This document shows, one piece after another, positions 48,701 to 60,242 of a stretch of 64,000 nucleotides of DNA (position 1 is the stretch's first letter; the number at the start of each line of letters is the position of its first letter). The stretch covers positions 1 through 64,000 of the forward strand of contig CBFFRQ010000057.1 of the NCBI GenBank assembly GCA_965644315.1, in the 5' to 3' direction. The notes beneath the pieces were generated by a model, which made no database searches, had not been told where the DNA came from, and saw only the letters and a list, made by a program, of their open reading frames with translations. The position numbers were made by a program, and so were the translations under genes. This DNA comes from Caecitellus pseudoparvulus (Eukaryota; Bigyra: Bicosoecida).

Positions 48701-51700
48701 AAGAGCGTGCAGGAACGCCGGCTGGGGAAGCTGCTGCTGGGGCAGGGAGCGCCACTGCCGCGGGAGAAGCTGCAGCAGCTGCGCCGACCTCACCGCGAAC
48801 GCTGGATGAGTTCATGGAAGCACAGGCCGCAGCGGCAGCGGCTTCTGCAGCTGCCCCCAAGCTCAAGTCTGTGCACACCTTGCACGACAAGCACGGCAAG
48901 ATGAAGCTTCTGCCGAGCATGGGGCACGTGGAGGAGCCTGACGACGACACGCTGTCCATTTCATCTCAGTCCACCACGAACTCAGTCATGTCGGGCGTCA
49001 GTGCGTACTCCGAGACGCCTCTCACAGCGCCCACCCGTGGCAAGAAGGATCCCGCAACAGGCAAGCGCGCCCCGCGCCAGCGAGAGAAGCTGGTGGACTT
49101 GTCCAAGGTGACAGCAGACACTGTCGCAAAACGTCTGGGCTGGGAGGCCTCCCTTGCGGCAGCCTTGGACATGACCAAACGGTACCAACTGCGCCTGTTC
49201 GTGTATCAAGCCCGACACCTGCCAGCGGTGGACTGGGATGGGGCGTCGGACCCGTACCTTCGGGTTCGCCTTGGGGAGGTTTTTCGCGACACTCGCACCG
49301 TGACGAGCACGTTGAACCCTGTGTGGGGATCAACCGTCGTGCTGAACGCCAACTTGCCGCCGTACCCGCTGGCGCCAGAGCTGCTTCTTGAAGTGTGGGA
49401 CAAGAACATCCTTCGCGACAAGCGCCTTGGCATGACGCGTGTGAGCCTCGCAGACGCCATGATGGTGGACACAGAGCGCCTGTACAACCGAGAGGTGGCG
49501 AAGCTGGACACTGCCCGCGGCAGGCGCTTGGCCCGCGCCATAGGCCACGTGCCCATCACGCTGGACATCTCCAAGTTCATCCCCACTCCGTTTTGGGTGC
49601 CCATGGCCCTTGAACATGGAGGCGCGTGGCGAGCAGGGGACGGTGTGGGTGCGACCTATGGTTCTGTAGTTGCGTTTGCCCACCCCAGGACTCGGGGGCA
49701 GCACGTTTCAGCTGTGAGTGTTGGCGCTGGCTCCACGCAGGCGCCGCAGTTGCAAGGCGCCGCGCAGCCCGGTGCCAAGGGCACGCTGAAGAAGTACTCA
49801 CCAGAGCAGCATGCATCCTTCTACCGGGCTCTGCAGTGGCTCGCACCGTCAGCTGCCAACGAAGCCCGAAGAGCGCTGCAGCGCTCCTCAGGCTCTGGTG
49901 CTATCGGGGCCATGTTGGATGCGGCCGTGAAGCTGAACATGCTGGCGGAGAGTGAGCTGGGCCCCTCGGCGCCCTGTGTGCCAGAGCTGCTGCTGGGCAT
50001 GCAGCTGGTGCCACGCGTCATGATGTCAGCTGCAGCAGCTGGGAAGAGCTGGGGAACGAACATGGTGGAGGACGAGGTTCCTGTGCCACTGTCCCCCCCT
50101 CCGCAGCTGCTGCCCCCCACCCGAGATGTGAAGGTGCACATGGTGGTGCTGTACGCATACGGACTGGGCAGCCCTGTCGGCATCCCGTCTGGGGAAGCGC
50201 AGCATCCAGAGGTGACGCTGGGGTTCACCGGCGTGTATCGCAAGGGCAAGGGTGCAACGTCAGAGGATGGCTCCAAGAACTACAGCGCCTCCAAGACCAC
50301 CCGCACACTGCAAGAGGTGACAGCCCCCGTCTTGGCCTCTGGGACGCGGGATGTGGGCACGAAAATTCTCCAAGCTTTCGCCGGCGCAGGTGCTGCCATC
50401 GGGCGCATCTTCACCGGGGGCGACGACGACCCAGTGCCGCCGCCTGTGCTTGGGCTGCCAACTGTGGCGGGTGCATATGCGCGGTACAACGCTCGGCTCA
50501 AGGCAGGTGTCATGGCCCGGGCAGCTGAAGTTCAGCGCATGTTGTCAGGAGATGACCTTGGAGGCGCAAGCGTCGGCGATGGGGACGGCGAGGTTGCCAG
50601 GCGCCTGGCCCCAGCTGCAGCGGCCACTGCGGAGCGCGTCTTGTGGGAGTTTTCCACTCGGCGGTACTTCGTGAACCGTGTGGAGCTGGAAGTGGGGCTG
50701 CCTGATGTAGCCCAGCTGGTGTGGCAGGTGCAAGAAGACAATGCCGACGTGGAGCATCGTGACAAGCAGGAGACATGGGCGGATGAAGCTGAGGCAGCTG
50801 CAGAGGCAGATGCCAAGCAGGCTGCGGCTGCAGCCGAGGCTCACGTGGCAGTTGAGAAGCCTGACAAGGAGGGTGGCATGGCCCCCGTCCCCGAAGATGG
50901 GCCTGGGGATCCAGGGGCACCCAGCAGCCCTGACGAGGGTGCAGCGCGCCCTGAGCCTGTGAAGGCCCCAAAGGATGATGTCCCAGATGAAGGTGGAGGT
51001 GGGGCGGCCGCGGCAGACAGCGGCACTCCCGTGCCAGGCCAGGCGCCAAGAACACCCAATGGCGAATGGTCCCCCCTCGGCGCTGGGCTGCCTTCGCACC
51101 AGCTGCGCGCACTGCGAGCTTGGGCTGCCAGCATGGCCCCCCGCATCCGGCTCAGCGTGGCCGAGGGGGCCGGCATTCTTGGACTGGGTGTCGGGGATGA
51201 CATGTTCGCGGCTTCCACGACCAGCGCTCTGACACCTCTGCCCCCGGCCAAGGTGTACTCAGCCACGCACAAGAAGGGCCACATTGGAGACGCCAGCATG
51301 CCCCTGCCACTGGGGGAGCTCTGGTGGGCCACGCCAGGCAGCCAAGGCGATGACTTGGGGGACGACGAGGCCGACGCTGCAGCGGCTGCTGCCCGCACTG
51401 GCATGTTCTCACCCCACGCACGCAAGCCCAGTGCGCGTGTGGAGGAGCCCCCTGCAGGCTCGGGTGAGAACATTGCCGCTGGGCGCATCCAAGCAATCGC
51501 TCGTCGACGCCTTCTTGAGCGTCGCCGGCGGCACGAGGCTGGCGCGACGCAGCGGGCATTTGCAGCGCACGCTCGCGCCAGAGCACAAGCTGCAAGCAAG
51601 GGTGGCGCCGCCGGCAAGCTTCGGTCTTCATTGAAGACCGCCATCGGGAAAGTGCACCTGGCAGGCGTGTTGTCCGGAGCAGCAAGCGCATTGACACAGG

Positions 51701-54700
51701 CATCGGAGGGCAAGGAGCATGTGCTGCTGTCTCCCGCTGAGACGGATGGGTTGGCGGTTTTCCGCGCGCCGCCCCCGAACGTGCGGCGGACGAAGGAAGA
51801 GCTGTACAAGATGCTGCTTTCCCGCAGGCGCCTGTTGCGCAGGCGTGCAGTGTATCCACTGCCGTTGGAAGACATGCTGCCGCGGCATGGGAACCTGTTC
51901 AGAGACTACCCTGTGTACACGCACGTGGGCGCAACACCCACAGGCGCGACCCCCCGCATGCGGCACAAGATCGCCGGTCTGGTGCGAGCTGCCGTGCTGA
52001 TCGAAGACCTCAGTGAAACGCGCTCTTCTTCCCAGTGGAAGTACAAGCAAGCTCGCCAGCAAGCCAGGAACCGAGCCAGCGCCCTGGAAGGCGGCATCGC
52101 TGCTGACGCAGCGCGAACTGCTGTCGTGGAGGGCATGAAGGCGGGCCATGTTGCCATGCCAGGCATGAACAAGGAGCAGGACAACATGGATGCCATCGCT
52201 GCGGCTGCCAGCACGCGGTCGCTGTATGTGCAGCGAGTCTTGGCGCTGGGGGGAACGCTGCAGAAGGTGAAGGTGCGGGTGTATGCCATGTCCATTTCTG
52301 CGGCCTTGTCCTGTGTGCCCCGCTCCGGCGTGTCGTACGTGGCACCGGTACTGCGCCAGGAAGGCTACACACGGCCACACCTGGAAGGCCCGCCTGGTCG
52401 CCTGGGTGTGTCTCTCCGCGTGCACGTGTGCGGGCAAAGCGTCGCGAGCAAGGCGGTGCAGTGGCAACCCCGCAGCATCTCGACGTACCAGCGATTGGAG
52501 CAGGACATTGACGAGGCGTACCTCATCCCCGGCACACCTTGCGCCTTCAGCAAGTTCGGAGCCAACAGGCGCAGTATCAAGGGCCTGGCCACAGACCTTC
52601 AGGCGGTGGGGCAGCCCATCCCCCCCACCTTGCAGCGAGACTTGGAGCTGGCTGAGACGTGCAGCAGCACCGACAGGCGCCAGCCGTATGACCAAGTAGC
52701 TGACATCATGCAGTGCATGGAGATCGAGACCACCCTGCCTGGTGTGCCGCTCATGACTTTGGAGGTGTGGCACACGTACGCGACGGACCACGTGGAGGTC
52801 GTGCCTGGCAAGCCAGCGAAGCCTGGCGGGAAGGAGGTGAAGAAGCTGCGGCGAACGCGGAGGTACCATGAGGCCCTCATCGGAGGCACGATCATTGACC
52901 TGGAGCAGCGATGGCTGCACCCTGCGTGGCACTCCATGGGTGGCAAGTACCACGTCACGCCGGAGAGCTTGACTGAAGCGCAGCGACAGACTCAAGGTGA
53001 CCTCATCCAGTTCCACCCAGTTGCGGTGGAGACTCGGCAGCTTGTCGCGCCGTCCTGCCGTGCGATGGCTGTCCTTGAGGCAGCCGGAGACCCAGGCGCA
53101 TCCACTGAGCTGGTGGCCGCCACTTCCAGCCACGGGACAGTGAAACTGGGGCCTCTGGAGGTAAAAGACCGAGGTGGAGCAGTTGTTCCTGACGCGGAAG
53201 GGCGCCTGCCCACTGACAACACTGATGTCGGCGTGACCACCGGTGCCATGCAGCTATGGGTGGACATTATGACAGCGGAAGAGGCCAAGACCTTCCCCCC
53301 TCTGAAGATCGAACGCCCCCCCAAGCTGCACATGGTGTTCCGGGTCACTGTCTGGCGAGTGCGCCGCATCGTGCGCATCAAGTCCTCATCGCGACTTGCT
53401 GATCTGATGAACCTGCCGAAAGGCAAGCGCGCAGATGCGGACCCCACGTCTGCCACCAACCTCTCTGCATCTGCACAGCAGGCCCTGGCGCAACAGGCCG
53501 AGTTTGCAACTTGGTGGCCGAAAGATGCAGCAGCTGCAGATGCCGCCGCCGGCGCCGAGAAAGACGCCCCTGCGCAGTTGGCAATCGAAGCTGCGCCTGC
53601 CGCAGATGAAGACCCCGGCGCCGGTGCAGCAGCCGCAGGCGAAGTAGCCACCTCTGGGGCGGCGAAGGACGAACGCAACCCGGAAGGTGCGCGGCCAAGT
53701 CAAACTATGGGCAGCGCCAAGGGCGACGATTATGTGTACTTTGACGTGCCCATGCCTCCATTCGGCCCCCCGCTTGAACGGGATCGCATTGCCCACAAGG
53801 CCGCGACCTTAAGAGCACTGCACAGCCGCAAGCGCAGCAAGGGCGGCCCCACGGCCAGTATCGTGGACAATTTAGCCGTCGGTGCCAACGTGGCCGTGGC
53901 AGCGGTGGACACAGTGCTAGACAGTGCGGGGGAAGTCATCAAGGCTGTGGACAACAAGGCCGAATTGAAGACGTTCCTGCCTCCCTCCATGTCGGTGCCT
54001 CCGTCAGACGAGCTTGCCAATCGGTACACTGGCCAAGGGACAACTTCTTTCTTTGCCCGAGCATGCCTGCTTGACCCTGTCGCGAAGCACAAGGATCAGG
54101 ACACTCTGGACGTGGACAAGGGTGACGAGGGGCGTGGTCACGAAGGTGCCGGTCAGGCTGCAGAGGGCAAGGAGGGCGATGCAAGAGCCGAAGGCGACGA
54201 GGAAGAGATGGCTCCTGTGCACAGTCTGATGGCGCCCGCATCCGGGGGCGTGTCTCAAGAGGTGGATGCGGGCCTGGACACGAGCGCGTTCGTGCGCCCC
54301 ACCCACGAGTCCTGGCTCAGGGCCCCCGCACAGGCGAGCAAGGTGGGCTCTGTAGTGCCGCAACTGACCTTCGTACCGCAAGGCATGGACCCGGCAGAGG
54401 CGGACGAGGTGTTCCTGCATGGCGGGGACCAGCCTGATGCGGCTGCGGACGACGACGACGACGAGCTGCCCGACGCCGACGGGGACGGCGAGCCCGACGA
54501 CGTCCGCACTGGCTGTGTGAAGTGCCTGGGGTGCTGCTGCCACTGCGGCGAGATGCTGTGTGCCAGCATCATTTGCTCCTGCTGCAGCGGCCCAGCAAAC
54601 TGCTGCATTGATTGCTGCGCCTGCTGCTGTGGTGCGTACAAGGAGCCTGTGCCGCCGCCCATGGACGTGAAGGTTGAGAGCGAACACACGCTCTTCAACT

Positions 54701-55518
54701 GGCGCATGACGCTGCCAGTGAACCACGAGAAGTGGGGCAGGTGCCCGCCTCCTGACCGGCTGCGCATCGAGCTGTGCCGCACGGTGCCACGTGAGCAGCT
54801 CATCACCAGCGTGGACTTGCGTGGCAGCGCTGTTGCGGCAGGCTTGGCTGCGGGTGTGGGTGCTGTAGTGGACGGTGTGTCATCTGTAGCAACTGCAGCG
54901 ACTGCCGCCCTCACTGGTGGAGCAGCGGCAGAGGGCAAGGTGGAGGCAGCGGTGGAAGCTGCCGCTGCCCCTGCTGGCCCGGTCCAGGACCGCCTTGGGT
55001 ACGTGGATGTGCCCATTGCACAAGCAGTCATGAGTGCCGCAGCTCAGGCAAGCCACACAATCACGCCAGTGAACTACGCAGCGTGGGAAGGCGCCCAACG
55101 CCAGTGGGTAGCCAAGGACAACCACCTGGTCAGCGCCCACGCTGCCAGTGTCATGGGTGGTGCCGGTGTCTGCACGGAGGGCGTTTGGTTGCCGGTAAAG
55201 ACCCACGCTGTGCCACACGTCCTGGACGCGGCTGGGCGTGACTGGGGCATTGCCGCTCTTCCCCCCCTTGAGCACTTGGATGGCTCAGATCGGGAGTGCT
55301 TCCAGGTGTTGGTGTCTGCCGAGATGGTGCCGGAGGCTCTCGCCGAAGAGTACCCTGCCGGCTTCGGGCGCGCCAAGCCTAACCTGAACCCTGTCCTGTA
55401 CAACCCCAGCAAGATGAGAGCAGCAGCAGAGACTGCTATCCGCGCCCACAAGCCGCCTAGGTGCCTTGGCTGCGTCGTTGACGCCTCGGATGGCTCCGTC
55501 GGGTGCAGCATTATGTAG
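42760..55518 (+). CDS. Giant PH plus multi-C2 (ferlin-like) protein with C-terminal CaaX box
   Basis: Three exons, 42760-42818, 42905-43023 and 43097-55518, give about 4,199 aa. Splicing rebuilds an N-terminal PH domain (residues about 1-110): LAGYLFKANAQHTAYHKRYL, then RRWFSFKAE and the closing Trp in MLDWAKAL. At least nine C2-like segments follow, near residues 185, 817, 1252, 1719, 2086, 2403, 3114, 3468 and 3915. The best (2086-2185) has RLFVYQARHLPAVDWDGASD, PYLRVRLG and LEVWDKNILRDKRLG, so acidic Ca2+-binding residues remain there. An IQ-like helix (GRIQAIARRRLLERRR) lies near 2853. A patch of 17 Cys in about 43 residues lies at about 3865-3908. The protein ends CSIM, a CaaX box. Ferlins are Ca2+-dependent membrane-fusion proteins with a C-terminal membrane helix; none is seen here. 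It is about twice the usual ferlin length. Confidence 0.85.
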
Positions 55519-55825
55519 GGCGGTCAGCCGCCGTCCATCGTCGCCTGGCAAGGCATAGGCTGCATTCGTGCACAGCTCCTAAATCCACTGCCTTCTGGAC
55601 AACACTGCGGCCATCGATGCCCTGCTTGGTCAGCAGCCCCCTCTGCGTGTGTTCGCAACTGGCACAGGGGGCAGTTTCTCGATCATCCAACTGTCAGGGT
55701 GTGCCTGGAAGCAGCGTGCTCAGGCGCAACTGCAGGTGCCGACGCTCGGCCCCGCCTCCCGCATGCTGTGGGCAACTCTCGCCGTGCTCTTGGTACAAGC
55801 ATTCAGAACCGCGCAACTGTAAGCC
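55519..55825. other. Intergenic spacer, no gene seen
   Basis: About 300 nt between two genes in the same direction. I see no RNA gene or coding frame; it presumably holds a 3' UTR and the next promoter. Confidence 0.5.
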
Positions 55826-58800
55826 ATGACGCACCTCATTTCGGGCGGTGGTGACGAGGACCTCCGGCTGAGGCCGCTCACGTCACCTCGATTCGGCTAC
55901 CTCTGCCCGTCGTGTGGGGAAGACGCCCCCGACAATCGCTGCTGCGAGTGCTGGACGCAGTGTTTGTGCAGCGTTACTGACCGGTACTACGATGGGGCTG
56001 TCATGCACGGCACGCCCCACGGACGGGGGCGCATGCTCTTCCTGTTCAATGGCTCCTCCTTTTTGGGTGAGTGCGCATGTGTCGCATGCGACAGGCGAGC
56101 AGCGAGGCAAGCTTGCAAGGCAAGCACTGGCGCCGCCGCTGCGTGCAGGGAACTTTCAACACGGCGCTTTCAAGGGGAAAGGGCGCTACACTTGGTTCGA
56201 AGGCAGCGTGCTGTATGCTGAGTGGGCGAAGGGCGAGCCCATTCGGGACAGCCGCTTCGCTGGCGTTGACGGCACGCGCCTGTACGACATCGTGTACAAA
56301 GCCGGCGCAGTCATCTCGGCCAGCCGGCTTGTACTGCCTCACGGAGCCGGTGAAGTTCGCCAGCTCAGTGCAGAGGTGTCCGGAAAGAAGCGAGGAGGGG
56401 GCTCCAAAGCCCTGCCCGGGGACTCCATCAGCACGGGTGGCCCGACGGGCAACGCGCGCCTCGCACGTGCTGCCGCGGTGCAGGACGCCGCTCGAGAGGA
56501 GGCATCTACAACGTACGCATACTATGCAGATCCACGCTACGGCGTGGGGCACTGCCAGAGTGCATGCGGTCGAGTGGCACAAGTTCCGCTGCTGGCGTTG
56601 CCGGCTGTGTTGGTGGCTGCCACCATTGCCTTGGACTTTGCCGCCTTCGCGACCGCCTACACTGGCACCACGTGCCGCATGACTAATCCCCAGACACGCA
56701 GCTGCTTCGGCCAGGAGCCGGGCACTTGTTGCAAGGGCGAAGAGGTGCAGGGGCTGGGGTTCGCCGTGGTCAGCCTGTTGCTCCTGGCGGCCAGCTTGGC
56801 CACCGCTGTCCTGTACGCAGTCAGCAAGCGTGACCTCACCATCGGCGCAGCTCTACCCTCCGTGTTGCACTCTCTGGGTTTGAGCCCCGTGTGGCATGCT
56901 GTGCGCCTGATCTGGGCCCTGCGCACGCCTCGCACGCTGAGCAAGGGTGCGAAGGCTGGCAAGGCCCAGTCGGGCTCTCCCGGCGAGGGGCCTGCGCGGA
57001 CTCCCGCCTCCCGCGCACCAGTCATGTCCTTGGGGCTAGGGAAGACGCGTGGGCGCAGTAACACCAGCTTCAAGGAGGCCAACCCGATGGGGGACGTGGA
57101 GATGCCACCCAGTGCGTCGGGGGGTCAAGGGGGGGACACGGCCGGCCGCGGAACACTGTCCGCCCTGCCTGGCCCCCTCACAGCGGTCAGCACCTCTGTG
57201 CGAGCCATGTTGGAGACGACAGCACCGTGGCTGTTCACAGGTGTCAGCCGTGCCCAGCTGCATCGCGTGGCGCAGCATTGCGTGCCAGCGCTGCTGCTGC
57301 ACGCCTACGGGCTGTTCGGGCTGTGGACGTTTGAAGATGTGCCCCCGCTGGAAGCCGCTGCGGCCGCCTGCGGTGTGGTTGTGTTGTGGTGGACGCTGGT
57401 GGCGTCGGACTTGGGCGGCATCACCATGAAGTCCCTACGGTTCATCCTGCCGCCGCCGGACACGCCTCTGTGGAAGGACCCCAAGATGCCGTCTCTGTTC
57501 GTGCGGGAGTCCCCGCATGAGAACAGTGCACTGTGGCTGACCCTGGCAGCCATCATCAGCGGCCTCTTCCGCGCTATGGAGTTGCTGAGCCGGCTGGCCA
57601 TCCTAGGCGGCGTGCTCGCAGCCACCAAGGGGGTCTTGTTGGCCCTGCTCCTGCCGGGGTGGCTCGGCAGTTACTACTTGTACGCAGCGTGGTCGTACCC
57701 CCGTGAGAGGGACTATGAAACACGCGAGCGGCTCAAGGCATGGGCACTGCCCCACTGGCCCAGCGTGCGCGAGCGTCAGGCAGCGGAGGCTGCAGGTGGG
57801 GTAGGCGGGGCTGGCGGCACTCTTCGGCGTGGTTCCAGCGACGCAGGGAAGGTCAGCCCCAAGCGGCCCGCAACACTGGAGGACAGCAAGGCTGCCTCCG
57901 GGGCGATTGCCTCGCCGCCAGCCGTGCCTGGGAAGTCATCGGGGGGGTTGAAGGGAGGCAGCGGGGCTGGACGGGGAGGCGGCGCCCGAGCATCTGACAG
58001 CGTCAGTGCCCGCCCCCCCACGAGCCCCCGGGAGAAGCCCAGCTCGACGCCGACAGGCACGCCGACGAAGCCTCGCCCCAGCGCCGGCAAGGCAGGGTCT
58101 GACACGGCAGCCAGCTGCCCGATGCGCACCCGGCACTTCTTTGAGGCTTGTGGCGTGCGGTGCTGGGACTGCCTGCGCCCGGGGCTGCGAGATGCCAGTG
58201 TGTGGTGGCGGGAAAGGGCCATTTCGCCCATGGACCCGCGGCTATTAATTTCCTTGGTCGCCTTCCCAGCTCCGAATTGGTCCCCTCTCTTCCCCACGGT
58301 GGCGTCGGTTGGCGCGCCGCTGACCGCCCGCTTTCCTGTGTGGAGCTACTTCGCATCTCGAGCTGCGGAAGACATCCTCGGCATCTTGCTGTTCGCTGCT
58401 ACACAGCGGTACGGCGAAAACCCAGTTTCCTCTTTCCTGGAGTCGTCTGCTCTCGGCACGCCTGTGCGAGCCTGGTGTTGTCGGGAGTCTTTGTGGCTGC
58501 TGCTCGTCGTCTGCACTCTCGTCAAGTACATCCTGCTGCCGTTCTACCTCAATCTGTTCCAGGTGCTCGCACAGCCCCCCCTCGAAGAAGATGGGGAAGA
58601 CGTGCAGGCCCAGTCCACCTTCTCCTTTGCTTGGTGGCGCAAGGTGGACCCACGGAAAGTGCCAGATTGGGCCACGGAGGCGCTGCCAGGGCAAGCGGGC
58701 TACAAGAGTGCCCATCGTCCCAGCACTATGGCTGCCCAGGTGCTGTCACCAAGTCAGGCGGAAGAGGAGAAGAAGGCCGCACCCGCTTCTCGCGCGGAAC

Positions 58801-58853
58801 GGCTGCGGCACTTGTCTGATGCGGGGGGCGACGCCAAGGGTGAAGACGCCTGA
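55826..58853 (+). CDS. Multispan membrane protein with Cys-rich head and MORN repeats, XK-related-like
   Basis: Two exons, 55826-56066 and 56149-58853, give about 981 aa; intron 82 nt, GTGAGT...TGCAG, phase 1. The N-terminus has a zinc-ribbon-like Cys cluster (YLCPSCGEDAPDNRCCECW). MORN-type repeats follow and are completed across the junction: GAVMHGTPHGRGRMLF, then GNFQHGAFKGKGRYTWFEGS. At least seven hydrophobic segments lie between residues about 224 and 890, including LLALPAVLVAATIALDFAAF, FAVVSLLLLAASLATAVLYA and LWLLLVVCTLVKYILLPFYL. The segment LGLSPVWHAVRLIWALR and the later helices recall XK-related scramblases, which is only a resemblance. Long Ser/Pro/Gly loops and a Lys/Glu-rich tail face the cytosol by composition. 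MORN repeats often bind membrane lipids, so a plasma-membrane or junctional role is possible. Confidence 0.7.
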
Positions 58854-59040
58854 GCAAGCCCTTGCGCTGAGGCACACTTTCCTTCTGGCACAATGCACCC
58901 TGACTGCACTGCCTGGAAGACGCAGCAGGTTGCAGCACCCTCTAGTTTGATTGGCGCCTCCTTTCCAGTCTAGGCTTTCCCTGCAGAGGCTGCACCTTGT
59001 GGGTTGTCGGCACTGTTTGCAGCTCTCCAACTTCCGCAGC

Positions 59041-60099
59041 ATGGCCGGGCTCCCTGCTTGGGACAGGCACCCGTGGCTTTTGCAGCTCTTCACCAGCTTG
59101 GCAGTCTCCATGGTCATGCTGCCGTTGACCATGATCTCTTTTTTTGTTGACTTGGTGTGGCCTGCGCCCCGCATCCCACAATCGAAGCACAAGGTGCGCG
59201 TGCGCGTGTTTGAGTGGCGTGGGGTGGAGTTGGAGCACTTGTCGCGTGTCACGGCCCTGCAAAGACTTCGCGCGCCCATCTGCGCTCATGCACAGACCAT
59301 CCTCATCACTGGGGCCTCCTCTGGCATTGGCCGCGCCCTCGCCGTCGAGTACGCCGCGCCTGGCGTCACCCTCCTGCTTACTGGGCGCAATGAGGACAGG
59401 CTGGCTGGCGTGCAGGCGGACTGCGAGAGCCGGGGGGCGCAGGTGGTGCTGAAGGCGCTGGACGTGACGGATCGCGCTGCTACGGAGGCGTGGGTGTCGG
59501 CGATGGACGAGGAGCACTGCGTGGACATGGTGGTGGCGAACGCCGGCGTGACGGCAGAAACCCTGGGCCTGACAGGGCCTCAACGGGATGCCGTCAGCGA
59601 AGTCACACGCCAGCTGTTCTCCACCAACGTGGACGGCGTGTTCAACACCGTCTTGCCGCTTGTGGCGCCCATGAAGGCTCGTGGGGCAGGGCAGATCGTG
59701 CTGATGGCATCGCAGGCCAGCTTCGCACCCACCTTCATGTACTCTTACGGCGCGACGAAGGCCGCGGTGCGTTTTTGGGGGGAGGGCCTGCGGCAGGACC
59801 TGGCCGCGTGGGGTGTTGCTGTGAATGTGGTGTGCCCGGGCTTCGTGCGGTCGCCCATGACGGACGAGTTCACGTTTGACATGCTTGGGCTGGTGGACAT
59901 GCAGGGTGCTGTGGCGGCTACGAAAGAAGGGCTGGAGGCAAACACTGCTGTCATCTGCTTTCCTGCTGTGGTCACCATTGCTACCTCTGTGCTGAATGCC
60001 GTGGCGCCGACGCTGCGGGATGTCCTGGCACGCCTGGGTGTGCTGCATTCGTGGAGGCAGCGCCGCAGCCAGGAGGCGAGGCAGGGGGCCATGTGGTGA
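59041..60099 (+). CDS. Short-chain dehydrogenase/reductase, membrane-anchored (copy 1)
   Basis: Two exons, 59041-59193 and 59296-60099, give about 318 aa; intron 102 nt, GTGCGC...CACAG, phase 0. A hydrophobic N-terminal helix (SLAVSMVMLPLTMISFFVDL) anchors it, probably in the ER. The splice joins the anchor to the NAD(P)-binding motif TILITGASSGIGRALAVEYA. NAG in MVVANAG, the catalytic Ser in MASQASF, and Tyr/Lys in YGATK (YxxxK) are all present, as is CPGFVRSP. Enzyme function therefore looks intact; it would oxidise or reduce an alcohol/carbonyl, and the substrate is unknown. The preceding in-frame TTG region is not coding-like, so ATG 59041 is chosen. It is adjacent to a close paralogue. 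Confidence 0.9.
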   Translation: MAGLPAWDRHPWLLQLFTSLAVSMVMLPLTMISFFVDLVWPAPRIPQSKHKVRVRVFEWRGVELEHLSRVTALQRLRAPICAHAQTILITGASSGIGRALAVEYAAPGVTLLLTGRNEDRLAGVQADCESRGAQVVLKALDVTDRAATEAWVSAMDEEHCVDMVVANAGVTAETLGLTGPQRDAVSEVTRQLFSTNVDGVFNTVLPLVAPMKARGAGQIVLMASQASFAPTFMYSYGATKAAVRFWGEGLRQDLAAWGVAVNVVCPGFVRSPMTDEFTFDMLGLVDMQGAVAATKEGLEANTAVICFPAVVTIATSVLNAVAPTLRDVLARLGVLHSWRQRRSQEARQGAMW

Positions 60100-60242
60100 C
60101 GTGGCAGGCGGTCCAACCTGCCCAGTGCAATGAAACAACACAAAACCCCTCACTCTGTCACTTGGCGCGCCGCATCCACATCTCTGCTCTGTGCTTGCTT
60201 GAACGGCGTGGTGGACGAGCTCAACTTCCGCACGCTCCGAAC

